NCBI GenBank assembly: GCA_026120035.1
Contig: JALRME010000018.1
Span: 186,001-250,000 of the forward strand
Length of the DNA stretch: 64,000 nucleotides
Origin: Coleophoma eucalyptorum
Taxonomy: Eukaryota > Ascomycota > Leotiomycetes > Helotiales > Dermateaceae
Direction: 5' to 3'
Shown here: piece by piece, positions 1-11,016 of the stretch
How positions within the stretch are numbered: position 1 is the first letter of the stretch
How the letters are laid out: each line of letters starts with the position of its first letter
Notes under the pieces: model-generated
The model's database searches: none
Told to the model about the DNA's origin: nothing
Seen by the model: the letters and a program-made list of their open reading frames with translations, nothing else
Program-made: the position numbers and the translations under genes

Positions 1-3000
1 AACATTGCGCTATTCCTCGACATGTACCATATTAGTCTGCCTCTATTGCCATCACTGACCTACAATATTTCTGGTGTTGTTGCAAGGACTACTGTGTCAG
101 CACAATTTGGCTCAGACATCATCTTTGATTTTGATGTCAAAGAACACTCACACGATATTCAAACGACGTCGAACCATAAGCCTAGGAGTATTTCTCTGCT
201 TCAAATGCCTCCAACAAATGGCCGCGTTACCAGTCATATGACAGATGAAGAAATCAGTGTCTCTGTCTTCATATCTGTAGAGCCAGTGGAGATGGATGCA
301 GCAGCAATCCATAGCCTCCTAACAGCTCTCAATAGACCGGAAATATCAAGTGTAATGAACGATATACGGGACGACGTGAAAGGCGTCTCGACACACTTCG
401 AGGAAATATTCGGGTCTCAACAGAAGCCATCCACTTCCCCGGTTGAGGGCAGACCAATCATATATGATGGCCATCTCACATTTGCAGGGTTAGACATATT
501 TGCTACGGCTCCTGGCTTACAAGACTCCGAAAAATCAGCAAGGATTGATTTCAACCTTGGAAGCGTGCAAGTACAAGCGTGCAACCGCATGGAACAGCGC
601 GGGCCAGTCCTTGCGTTCCCTGAGGTGCGTGTTGGCCTCCGTCAGATTGTGCTGGAGCTTTCAAGGTGGGATGAAAAAGGAATGGAGCCGTGTGGCAATG
701 TAGCCTTTGGCGCTTTCCTAACTGCCACTTCGAAATTGACATCGTTGGGTGAGGAAGTACGCTCATTCCATCTAAAGAGTGACCAACTTGAAATCAACCT
801 ATTTGCGGAAACGGCTTCTTGTGCCGTCGACATCCTGGGCCATCTGCAGAACAAGATTAAAGATCTTGATCTCTCCCGCGAGAAAAAGTATTTGCGACAA
901 TTACGCAAACCAAAGCCTCGAATCTCTATTAGGGACGATGTTTCAGAGCAGGCTAAGAGCATCTCTGGCTCAACAACACTCTTTGCCTCAATGTACTCCC
1001 TCGAGCTTCTGAATATTCAGGTCAGCTGGTTTGTTGGCGACCAAACAATGGATCATTCTTTTGATCATGAGATGGAGAATCTTGTGCTCTCCATTAAAAG
1101 AATCGATCTGTCAACTAGAAAAGAGAATTCAGCAAGGCTTACCATTGAAGATTTCCAGCTTCAGATGGTTCCTGAGTCACAAGATAAGATTTCCCGGTCC
1201 TTAAATTCGGCTTTACTTCCGGAGGTGATATTTAATGTTGGCTATGTGTCGACAACTGATGCTCGCCGACTCGCATTTCAAGCTGCCGGGAAATCTCTCG
1301 ACCTGCGACTGACTTCTCAGTTCATCAGGCCTGCAGTAGAACTCAAGAGATCTATCGGCTCTTCAGTTGACAAGGTTCGCGCTGCCACAGCCATGTGGAA
1401 CACACAAGCGACGCGCAGTACCGTCGAGAGCACTGCCAATGAACCATTCTTTGGCAAGAAGAGAATGGAATCGCTGTTGGTCGATGCAGACTTCGCAGGT
1501 GCTGTTGTACACCTAGCTGGCAAAGGCGCCCCAGAAAAATCTACGCAGGGAGTCGGACACAGTAGTGTACCTCAGTCAGGCCGGTATGGACAATTCACAG
1601 GTACAGACGCTGGCAGCAATACGGTTCTTCGCGCTCCAGGACTTGCATGGAAAGTGGAATACAAGGACAGTGTGCTCAATGAACCGTCTTTGAACGCCGA
1701 GGTGAAGGTGGACGCATCGTCGAATATACTGTATCCCGCTGTCGTCCCACTAATATTGGAGATGTCTTCGACAGTCAAAGAAGTTGTGAGTGATGGTGAC
1801 GAGGACAAGGAGCCTCTTCAGCCGAAGGAGCCTCTGCAGCCGAAGGCACCGCCCCAAAAATTCATGAGTGTCGACGAGGACAACATTCTGACAGCGGATC
1901 CAAGTACTGTCCTAGGCCGCACACGGCTCAACTTAGGCTTGCGGATATGTAGGCAGGAGTTCAGTCTCAGTTGTCAGCCAATTGCGCGGGTAGCTGCAAC
2001 GGCAAAATTCGATGATATTTACCTGACCATAAATACAGTACGGTCGTCAGAACATGGCCACTTCTTCGCCGCATCAGCTGCGTTCTCAAGACTTCAAGCC
2101 TCCGTGCAACATGTATATTCGAGGGAGTCAACTGGCAGCTTTGAGGTGGAGACAATATTCCTATCTTTGATGAACAGTAAGCACCTTAGTGGCACCAGTG
2201 GAATCTCTGCAATCTTAAAAATCAGCCCAATGAAGGTCTTGGTAAATGCGAAGCAACTGCAAGATTTTCTTCTCTTCAGAGAGATCTGGGTGCCGCCTGA
2301 GATACGTCAAAGCCCACCCACGCAGATGCCTGATACCTCTACGCAACAATCCCAAACTTATCTGGTGCAAAGATACCAGGAGGTTGCAGCGACCGGTGCT
2401 TTCCCATGGAACGCAACTGTATCTATCGAGGAATTGGATGTACAGCTCGACCTTGGCCAAGCCATTGGTAGATCTTCATTCATGATCACTGACTTTTGGA
2501 TCTCATCTAAGAAGACCTCTGATTGGGAACAAAATCTGTGCCTTGGGTTCAAGGAAGTGGGCGTTGAAAGTGCTGGTAGGATGAGCGGCTTTGTTACTCT
2601 CCAGGACTTCAAAATGCGAACCTCCATTCAATGGCCAGCACGAGAAAAGGCGTTAAACCAGACTCCACTTGTGCAAGGTTCAGTGAGCTTCAGTCAATTC
2701 CGAGTCAAAGCGGCCTTCGACTATCAAGCTTTCCTCGTGGCGGACATCACTTCATTCGAATTTCTCATGTACAATGTTCGCAGCAGCCCCAATGCCAAAG
2801 GCGATCGCTTAGTAGCTGTTCTAAATGGCGAAGCTGTTCAAGTTTTTTGTACAACAACATCTGCCTCGCAAGCACTTGCCCTATATCAAGCCTTCCAACG
2901 CCTTGTACAGGAGAAGCGGACGAATTACGAGACGTCTTTGACAGAAATAGAGAAGTTTATGCGACGTAAATCTGTTGTTGCTCCAACAACAAGTGGCCCT

Positions 3001-3890
3001 AAGAACCAAGAGGAAAGGGAAGCAGTTGATAAGGCTCCCAAATCTCCAATTTCCTTGCATACCGATGTCATTGTCACTCTCAAGGCATTGAATATCGGGG
3101 CATTCCCGAACACTTTCCATGACCATCAAGTGTTCAAGCTGGAGGCGCTTGATGCTCAAGCTCGCTTTGCGGTCAATATGAACGCCGGGCGAATCCATAG
3201 TATTTTGGGCCTCACTCTTGGTCAGCTGCGGATTGCACTTTCCGGTGTCAGGAGGGTAGAGCTACCCAAATCAGTGGGTGAGACATCAGTAGAAGATGTC
3301 GTTGCAAGCGCTACTGGCTCCCGAGGTGGTACCATTCTCAAAGTGCCAAAGGTGGAGGCCATGATGCAAACGTGGCAAACACCCAATTCCAATCATATCG
3401 ACTATATCTTCAAGAGCTATTTTGAAGGCAAAGTGGAGGTTGGATGGAACTATTCTCGTATCAGCTATATACGTAGTATGTGGGCCACACATTCCAAAGC
3501 TCTCGCGCAGAGACTAGGCAAGCCGCTACCACCTTCAGCAGTCAAGATCACCGGCGTACCAGACGAGGAGAATAAGGACAGGAAAGATGGTGAGCAACAG
3601 AAGATCACCGCCGAGGTCAACGTACCCCAATCGAAATACGATTATGCTGCCCTGGAGCCACCAATAATCGAGACACCTCAATTGCGTGATATGGGAGAGG
3701 CAACGCCTCCTTTGGAATGGATAGGTAAGCAGAATGGGCTGGGGAACATGATCACTCCGACTGACTAACTTGCTCAGGACTCCATCGCGATAGACTTCCC
3801 AATTTGACACATCAGATTGTTATTGTGACACTGCTGGAGGTGGCCAGCGAAGTTGAAGATGCTTACGCCAAGATCCTTGGGTCTTCTTGA
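1..3890 (+). CDS. CSF1: CSF1, C-terminal part (bridge-like lipid transfer protein), 5' truncated by window
   Basis: The frame is open from base 1 (no start here), so this is the C-terminal ~1,260 residues of a protein that is about 3,000 aa in fungi. It reads as fungal Csf1, a BLTP1/Tweek/Csf1-family tube protein thought to carry glycerolipids between membranes at contact sites; the recognition rests on overall similarity of blocks such as DDVKGVSTHFEEIFG, not on a catalytic motif. One 53-nt intron at 3725-3777 (GTAAGC...CTCAG) joins W-I-G to L-H-R-D-R-L-P and adds a short last exon ending EDAYAKILGSS at 3888-3890. An unspliced reading would stop at 3766-3768 and miss this tail. A K-E-P-L-Q-P hexapeptide is tandemly duplicated (bases 1807-1842) in a low-complexity linker. 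Family call fairly sure; membrane role is family knowledge. Confidence 0.85.
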
Positions 3891-4776
3891 TAATGGTACT
3901 TATTCTTCATAAGTTATATAAGGTTGGTTTCCTTGACGGTACCTTCACATGGGATCATAGCGAAGCGAGGCGTTTTAGGGGGCGGGGGACATCTGTTTAG
4001 CGATATCACGCACATTTTTGGAGTCATAAAACCAGGTGTACATAAAGTAATGTTGATGGACGGATAAGAAGGGTCATAACGCCGGTTGTCAAGCGCCTCA
4101 CAAGTCATCTGGGAAGCCCTTGATTTACTGGGAAGATTAAAATGAAGGGTTGCCGTCTAGAATTGAGCGTCTAGAATTGAGGACTGGAATGGCATGACAA
4201 TACTAGTGACTCCCCACGGCAACAGAGAGACCTGAGCCTGAGGGCTAGGGCTTGAGCAAAGCTTTGAAAGCTAGACACACACCTCCCAAAGCTCTATCCA
4301 GCTTCTGCCGAGTGGTTCGGGAATGGTTTGTCAGGTCATCCACGAATCATGCTCGGATATATCGCATTTGATCATGCGAGAAAAAAGCACTAGTGGTGTG
4401 TCCCTACAGCGACTGGTACCCGTTTTGGTGTGAACGACAGTCCACAGACGAGTGTGCATTTATCACGTGCCTCGTTCGACAGTGTATCAAGTCTCTCTCT
4501 CGCCCAGCCAGCTCAAGCGGGGTTAAAGACTTTCGCTCTTGCCCCACTAAGGCCAATTTTCCTTCCTCCCATTATTCACCGTCGCAGCTTCTCATCCTTT
4601 TCTGCGCTCTCTTCTATCTCATCTGTCCTGGTTGACCGAGGCAGCATCAGATAGATCATCTTCATCCTCAACACTCGAGTGGTATCTGTATTCCACTTTC
4701 GAGTCCATCAGCTTCACGCCCCGGCGTCAACTACATATCTCCCCATTAATCAGCTTTTCGAAGCACCACCGCCACC
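3891..4776 (+). promoter_or_regulatory. CSF1-eEF2 intergenic region with pyrimidine-rich eEF2 leader
   Basis: No gene seen. From about 4478 to 4770 the + strand is rich in C/T runs (for example around 4490-4502 and 4590-4630), as is usual for leaders of highly expressed fungal translation genes; the start codon context is CACC-ATG-G. Position 4154-4181 holds a perfect 14-bp tandem duplication. Transcript start is not determinable by eye. Confidence 0.5.
4154..4181. repeat. Perfect 14-bp tandem duplication
   Basis: CGTCTAGAATTGAG occurs twice head to tail in the CSF1-eEF2 spacer. Confidence 0.95.
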
Positions 4777-7621
4777 ATGGTCAAGTAAGTGCAGCTTTGT
4801 TTTCCACCATCTCTGCTATACATTCATGATGGGAGGTTTCATGAAGATATCTGCACTGTGACATCGGTTCTGTACCCGCACATGTAGAAACGCACGTCAG
4901 CATGCGATGATATTGACGTCGAGACAATGAAAAGAGCATCGGGCGGAGATAAGGTCTGAACATTTTTTGCTAACCACGTTCAAATGTAGCTTCACCGTCG
5001 AGGAGGTTCGTCAACTGATGAACAAGCCTACCAACGTCCGTAACATGTCCGTCATTGCCCACGTCGACCACGGAAAGTCAACCCTCACCGATTCCCTTCT
5101 CTCCAAGGCCGGTATTATCTCCGCCGCAAAGGCTGGTGATGCGCGAGCAACAGATACCCGTGCCGACGAGCAGGAGCGTGGTATTACCATCAAGTCCACT
5201 GCTATCTCTCTGTACGGTAACCTTACCGACCCTGAGGATATCAAGGACATTGTTGGCCAAAAGACTGACGGAGGTGACTTCTTGATCAACTTGATTGATT
5301 CACCAGGTCACGTTGATTTCTCATCTGAGGTCACTGCCGCCCTCCGTGTCACTGACGGTGCTCTCGTTGTCGTTGACACCATTGAGGGTGTTTGCGTGCA
5401 AACCGAGACCGTTCTCCGACAAGCTCTTGGTGAGCGTATCAAGCCTGTTGTTATCATCAACAAGGTTGATCGTGCTCTCCTTGAGTTGCAAGTTGAGAAG
5501 GAGGATCTCTACCAATCCTTCTCAAGAACTATCGAGTCTGTCAACGTTATCATTTCCACCTACTTTGACAAGTCCCTTGGTGATGTCCAGGTCTACCCAT
5601 ACAAGGGAACCGTTGCCTTCGGTTCCGGTCTCCACGGATGGGCCTTCACTGTTAGACAATTCGCCGTTCGATACGCCAAGAAGTTTGGTGTTGATAGAAA
5701 CAAGATGATGGAGCGTCTCTGGGTGAGTGAGAAAGCTGCAAAATGATGGCAAACCAGGTTCTAACATGGTCTAGGGCGACAACTACTTCAACCCACACAC
5801 CAAGAAGTGGACTACTAAGGGTACCCATGAGGGCAAGACCTTGGAGCGTGCCTTCAACCAGTTCATCCTCGACCCAATTTTCAGAATTTTCGCTGCTGTC
5901 ATGAACTTCAAGAAGGACGAGATCCCAACTCTTCTTGAGAAGCTCAGCATTAAGCTCAGTGCTGATGACAAGGAGAAAGAGGGCAAGCAACTTCTTAAGG
6001 TTGTTATGCGAACCTTCCTTCCAGCTGCTGATGCTCTTTTGGAGATGTTGATTCTCCACTTGCCATCCCCAGTTACTGCTCAGAAGTACCGTGCCGAGAC
6101 CCTCTACGAAGGTCCACCTGATGATGAGGCCTGCATTGGTATCCGAGACTGTGACCCCAAGGCTCCTCTCATGTTGTACGTCTCCAAGATGGTACCAACC
6201 TCTGATAAGGGTCGTTTCTACGCTTTCGGACGTGTCTTCGCTGGTACCGTCAAGTCCGGATTGAAGGTCCGCATCCAAGGTCCCAACTACACCCCAGGAA
6301 AGAAGGATGATCTTTTCATCAAGGCTATCCAACGTACCGTCCTCATGATGGGTGGTAAGGTTGACCCTATTGATGATGTCCCAGCCGGTAACATTCTCGG
6401 ATTGGTCGGTATTGATCAGTTCTTGTTGAAGTCCGGAACCCTCACCACCAGTGAGACTGCCCACAACTTGAAGGTTATGAAGTTCTCTGTCTCTCCTGTC
6501 GTCCAACGTTCCGTTGAGGTCAAGAACGCCCAGGATCTTCCAAAGCTTGTCGAAGGTCTTAAGCGTCTCTCCAAGTCTGACCCCTGTGTCTTGACTTCCA
6601 TCTCCGAATCCGGTGAGCACATTGTTGCTGGTGCTGGTGAGTTGCACTTGGAGATTTGCTTGAAGGATCTTGAGGAGGATCACGCTGGTGTCCCTCTCCG
6701 TATCTCCGACCCTGTCGTTTCTTACCGTGAGACTGTCAGCGGTAAGTCCCGCATGACTGCTCTCTCCAAGTCGCCCAACAAGCACAACCGTATCTACATG
6801 ATTGCTGAGCCACTTGACGAGGAGGTCTCCAAGGATATCGAGTCTGGCAAGATCGGCCCCCGTGATGATTTCAAGGCTCGCGCCCGTATCTTGGCTGATG
6901 AGCACGGATGGGATGTTACTGATGCCCGTAAGATTTGGTGTTTCGGTCCAGATACCAATGGTACCAACTTGTTGGTTGACCAAACCAAGGCCGTCCAATA
7001 CTTGCAAGAAATCAAGGATTCCGTCGTCTCTGGTTTCCAATGGGCTACCAGAGAAGGTCCAATTGCTGAGGAGCCAATGCGATCTATCCGTTTCAACATC
7101 ATGGATGTTACCCTCCACGCCGATTCTATTCATCGTGGTACTGGACAAGTCATGCCGACCACTCGTCGTGTTTTGTACGCTGCTACCCTTCTTGCTGAGC
7201 CAGGTCTTCTCGAGCCAGTCTTCTTGGTCGAGATCCAAGTCCCAGAGTCAGCCATGGGTGGTGTTTACGGTGTTCTCACCCGACGAAGAGGTCACGTCTT
7301 CAACGAGGAGCAACGACCAGGAACTCCTCTCTTCACTATCAAGGCTTACCTTCCAGTCATGGAGTCTTTCGGTTTCAACGCCGATCTCCGATCCCACACC
7401 TCTGGTCAAGCTTTCCCTCAATCCGTTTTCGACCATTGGCAAATTCTTCCAGGTGGATCACCTATCGATGGTACCTCCAAGGTCGGACAAGTTGTCCAGG
7501 AGATGCGTAAGCGTAAGGGTCTCAAGATTGAGGTTCCAGGTTACGAGAACGTAAGTAGAAAATTTGCTCTTCAAATACAGGACTATGCTAATTCATTTCT
7601 TAGTACTACGATAAGCTATAG
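4777..7621 (+). CDS. EFT1: Translation elongation factor 2 (eEF2)
   Basis: The GTPase that translocates tRNA-mRNA on the 80S ribosome. Exons 4777-4784, 4990-5722, 5775-7550 and 7604-7621 join in frame to 844 aa, the normal fungal length (842-844). The start is [13 protein letters not shown] and the end YYDKL, both family-typical. The P-loop AHVDHGKST lies at residues 26-34, followed by switch regions and DSPGHVDF. The diphthamide acceptor histidine is His700 in the loop DSIHRGTGQ (bases 7131-7133), so the protein should be a diphthamide/ADP-ribosylation target. The first coding exon is only 8 nt, separated by a 205-nt intron; the last exon codes six codons including stop. Codon choice is strongly biased to C-ending codons (GTC, ACC, AAC, AAG), fitting very high expression. 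Very sure. Confidence 0.98.
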
Positions 7622-8267
7622 ATGTCTTCTATCAACCACGATGGATTTCATTTTTAGTTTGTTGCGACAATGTTTTGCAGCTCCAGCAGATATCACGATG
7701 TCATGAGAAAAGCTCATTTACTTCGCCAGCCACACTACCTGTCGTGGTGGTCTGAGACTTGGGATAAAAAAGAAAGAACGCTGGACGCTAGCTCATAAAA
7801 CACAGGACTGATTTTCCTACCCTTCCTTTTTTTGCTGCGTGTTACTTCGGTTTCTTATGTATCTAGCTGCATGAGAATTGAAGCATATCTAGAACAAACC
7901 TACTGTTGTCTTTATCTTTGAAATGAACATTAACGGTCGGTTAGTGTTGGAGCGATATTAAAGTCGTAGCGTTCCAAGCCTCCTTGAATTGTCTTGAAAG
8001 GATGCCAGAAGTCTCGTAGCATGTCAAAACCAAAAGTAGTGCCCATATAAATATATTTTGTGAAGATAACAACACTTCGGAGCTGACTTCGTACTTACAC
8101 GTGGCCCGAACGAACGATTTCCCTTGTTGATAGCCCATATTTCGCCAAACTTTGAATGCGCGTACTATTCAAAACTCGAAATATACATAACTTAATCCTT
8201 TCACACGACTGATGGCCAGAGTTCCTCAAGGTTCTAGAGTAGATCTTTTTCACCGCCTTCCCCGTAT
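7622..8267. other. eEF2 downstream region, no gene seen
   Basis: 3' UTR and spacer between eEF2 and the convergent short ORF on the minus strand. AT-rich; only short unsupported frames. Confidence 0.5.
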
Positions 8268-8807
8268 TCAATTCTCAACTACAGTTGCCTCCCCTGTCTG
8301 CCCCGTGCTCCCTTCCATTCCCTTCTCCTTATTCCAGTCCCCCTCCCCATCCCCATCCCCATGATCTCGGCTCCTCGACCTCGTTCGTTGCCTCCGTCGC
8401 CGCGTAGGTGTTTGCGTGCCTGTCACACCTACACTCCGACTCCGACTCGGACTCTGGCTCCGCTTTTTCATACGCACTTTCAGCATCTGCAACTGGCCCG
8501 TGCTGGCCCTCTTCTGATACTTCCTCTCTGGTTGCTCCCCCGCTGATGGTTTTGTAGATAGGAGTTCTGAGGGTGACGAGCTAGTAGAGGAGGACCGTCG
8601 TCGTCCTCGACCTCGGAGTGTATCGCTCGTCCCAGAGCCGGTGGCTAATAGTGGTGGTGAGAGTGCGGATGCTGAGCTGCGTCTTCGTTTGCGTCCTCGA
8701 GTTGGCGAGGCTGTTGGGGAGGGTGTGGTGGAGGAATCTAGAGGCTTGTTTGAGGCGGGCTGTTGGAGCTGTGGGGCTTGCTTTGTTGTTGAACCTACGG
8801 TTGTCAT
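8268..8807 (-). CDS. Short R/S-rich low-complexity protein, unrecognised
   Basis: Single-exon frame of 179 aa from a true ATG (8805-8807). The product is basic and disordered: a Q/P/S/T N-terminus, then blocks RGRKRRRSS, RGRGRRRSS, KVRMKKRSQSPSRSRS and TRRRRQRTRSRSRD, and an acidic/Gly tail. These SR/RS dipeptides resemble splicing-associated or nuclear proteins, but low complexity alone cannot assign a family. Other frames in this GC-rich stretch are also open, so chance is possible. I infer a nuclear or nucleic-acid-binding protein if it is real; existence about even odds. Confidence 0.4.
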   Translation of the reverse strand: MTTVGSTTKQAPQLQQPASNKPLDSSTTPSPTASPTRGRKRRRSSASALSPPLLATGSGTSDTLRGRGRRRSSSTSSSPSELLSTKPSAGEQPERKYQKRASTGQLQMLKVRMKKRSQSPSRSRSVGVTGTQTPTRRRRQRTRSRSRDHGDGDGEGDWNKEKGMEGSTGQTGEATVVEN

Positions 8808-10110
8808 ACTGGGAAGTCTTTATGGAGAATTGGCCTTGTAAGAAACGCTTGGTATTTGAAAATTAGGAATCAAGGTGAGATCTGTATCTTGGCTCACTAA
8901 TACGGATCCTGGGTTTTGGGGTGGACAAAGCTCTTGAAATATTGCCCGAGTTGAGTTGCTTTCTCCTTTGGGATAGAGAAGTATGCTCACTTCAAGAGGA
9001 AGTAACTATAGAACTCTTGGACTTGCTCGTTTGACTCGATGACATAGGGATGTCAGACGTGACTATATATGGCTTTGCTTCCAGAGACGTGGGATAATTA
9101 TAACCTCTCTCAAAATCCCGAGCTCACTATGCGTTGAAAGGTCTGCTAGAGCTATACATCTATCAGTCAGTATTGGGATCATATGTGGAACTTCCATATG
9201 AACCTGCAGATCGAAGCAACGCATGGTCCTAGAACTCAAATCAAAGACTCAGCAGGATAGACATTTGGCCTTTCAAAAGCAAGATTTAACTAGTATGATA
9301 TCGAGTATTTGTACCAAGTATGTGGATCAACACAACCGTGGCTTGAGAGTAAGAGCTCCGGACATTGCATCCATTGAGCAGGTGACTGACAAGCCCAATA
9401 ATACAAAAACTAGTTATCAGGAAGATTTTCCAAGGGGAATTCGGCGTAGATAGAAACTTTCATGCGGCGAGCAAAACAAAGGACGAAGGGAAACCCAAAA
9501 CAAAGACAAGCATTGTAAAGACTTTGTGTTCAGTGTAGCAATAATACAAACTTCCCGTATTGCAGGAAAAAAGGCCTTGTGGACGTCTGGGATGTCTCTC
9601 AAGCACCCCTGGCTAAAGAGATTGTTCCCGGATACATGTGACCATATGAAATGCCTTTATAGATGTTTCTTGACACTTAGATAGTGATCTAACAGGGAAC
9701 TGAACAAGAAAGTCGCCTGGAAGGAAGGTCAGTCTTACTTAAGGTAGAATCTGAACAATAATAGCCTTTCGAGATACTGCCACAGGAGATTAATGGCCTT
9801 GAAGGACACAATTTCTGTACTGATAGACAAGAATGAGGTCGAGTAACTGGTATGCGAAAGCTTTGAAGTGAAATGACGTGAAGTAGGTGATGTAAGAAAG
9901 CTTTCCCGAGGTTGAACAGCTAGGGCCAAGACCCTTGGCGATGGGAATTGGCAGGACAAGGCTCCGAAATATTTCTCGGTGCCAGCCTTGAGGAGCTTCC
10001 GGTGCTCCTAAACACTGTCTCGTAAGATTCTAAAGTCGTCCACTCTTTCTAAACAGCGACCTGGTAATTCGATTGCGCAAGAATCTCCTCCATATACTAC
10101 ACTATTAATT
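8808..10110. other. Gene-poor spacer
   Basis: About 1.3 kb, AT-rich. A 76-codon frame at 9223-9453 has no recognisable domain. Likely upstream region of the short minus-strand ORF and promoter of the AIM41-like gene. Confidence 0.4.
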
Positions 10111-10698
10111 ATGTTTGCCCGACCAATGTTGCGTACCTCAAGGCTTTGCTGCCGCTGCTATGCCACCAGCACCAGCACCACACCACCTATGCTCCTCAAG
10201 ATCAGGTATTTTTGGTCATCATTTTGTGGCATACAGCAATTGATCAAATATAGAAAGGACATGAAGAAAGCAATGCAAGACAAAGACTCGAATAAATTAG
10301 CCGTCCTCCGATCACTACTTACTGCAACCCTCAATGCCTCTAAGACATCCACACCCATAGTCACCGATATGCAGATGCTAAGTCTTATCCGCAAAAATGC
10401 AAACGCAAGCCGAGCAGCAAGTGAGGAGTTCAAGGTAGCTGGCAGACAGGATTTGGCAGAGAAAGAGGAGAGCCAGTTGAAGATCATGGAAGAATATGCC
10501 GGCGCGGTGGACGTCATGGGCGAGGACGAGATTAGGTCAACCATCAAAGCGACAGTTGACGCAATGAAGAGTGAAGGCACTAAGCTCCAGATGGGGGATG
10601 TGCTGAAGAAAGTATTCTCTCCCGAAGTGCTGGGAGGGAAACCTGTCGAGAAAGGGGACGTCGCAAAGATGGTCAAGGAAATCATGGCAGAGTCGTAA
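10111..10698 (+). CDS. AIM41: AIM41-like mitochondrial YqeY-domain protein
   Basis: YqeY/GatB-related family (Aim41, altered inheritance of mitochondria). The N-terminus MFARPMLRTSRLCCRCYATS is Arg/Ser-rich with no acidic residues, a good matrix presequence. The YqeY domain follows: KDMKKAMQDKDSNKLAVLRSLL and a C-terminal GDVLKKVF...KMVKEIM helix. A 48-nt stop-free stretch at 10206-10253 (GTATTT...ATATAG) is most likely an intron: removing it joins ATC-AG to A-AAG, giving LLKIRKDMKKAMQ as in homologues, whereas the unspliced reading inserts aromatic residues foreign to the family. Spliced product 179 aa, unspliced 195. In bacteria YqeY resembles the GatB tail domain; the fungal role is not settled. 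Confidence 0.85.
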   Translation: MFARPMLRTSRLCCRCYATSTSTTPPMLLKIRYFWSSFCGIQQLIKYRKDMKKAMQDKDSNKLAVLRSLLTATLNASKTSTPIVTDMQMLSLIRKNANASRAASEEFKVAGRQDLAEKEESQLKIMEEYAGAVDVMGEDEIRSTIKATVDAMKSEGTKLQMGDVLKKVFSPEVLGGKPVEKGDVAKMVKEIMAES

Positions 10699-11016
10699 TT
10701 TGCTTGCAATTAGAAGAGTCCTGTATATAAATACTTGCAGGGCCTTTCAAACACACTATGTATTATAGCACACGGAGAACATTTCACTTTTACCATTGAT
10801 CTTGCTCATAAGTGCGCATCTTTCCACATGTGTTTCTAAAGTTCTGGTCTCAGCCTTCCTTACGTAAGCTATCAAGAGCCGGACCTTTAAGGGACAGCAT
10901 CATACTGCATCATACGGCATCAAGCCTGTATTTCGAACCTCTATCAAAAAATCAAAGCTCTAAACATTTCTATTCTTCCCCAATATGATGGCCATAAGCT
11001 AAACAGATTCATAATC
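10699..11016. other. AIM41-LSB6 spacer
   Basis: 3' UTR of the AIM41-like gene and promoter/leader of LSB6. No gene seen; TATAAAT at about 10725. Confidence 0.4.

Noticed and set aside
5652..7238. 528-codon open frame antisense to eEF2
   Set aside because: Shadow of the strongly C-ending codon bias of eEF2; its translation has no domain signs and the + strand gene is certain.
9223..9453. 76-codon frame
   Set aside because: Short, no recognisable features, chance length for this base composition.
10158..10709. 183-codon frame antisense to the AIM41-like gene
   Set aside because: Complement of a recognised coding exon; no domain signs of its own.
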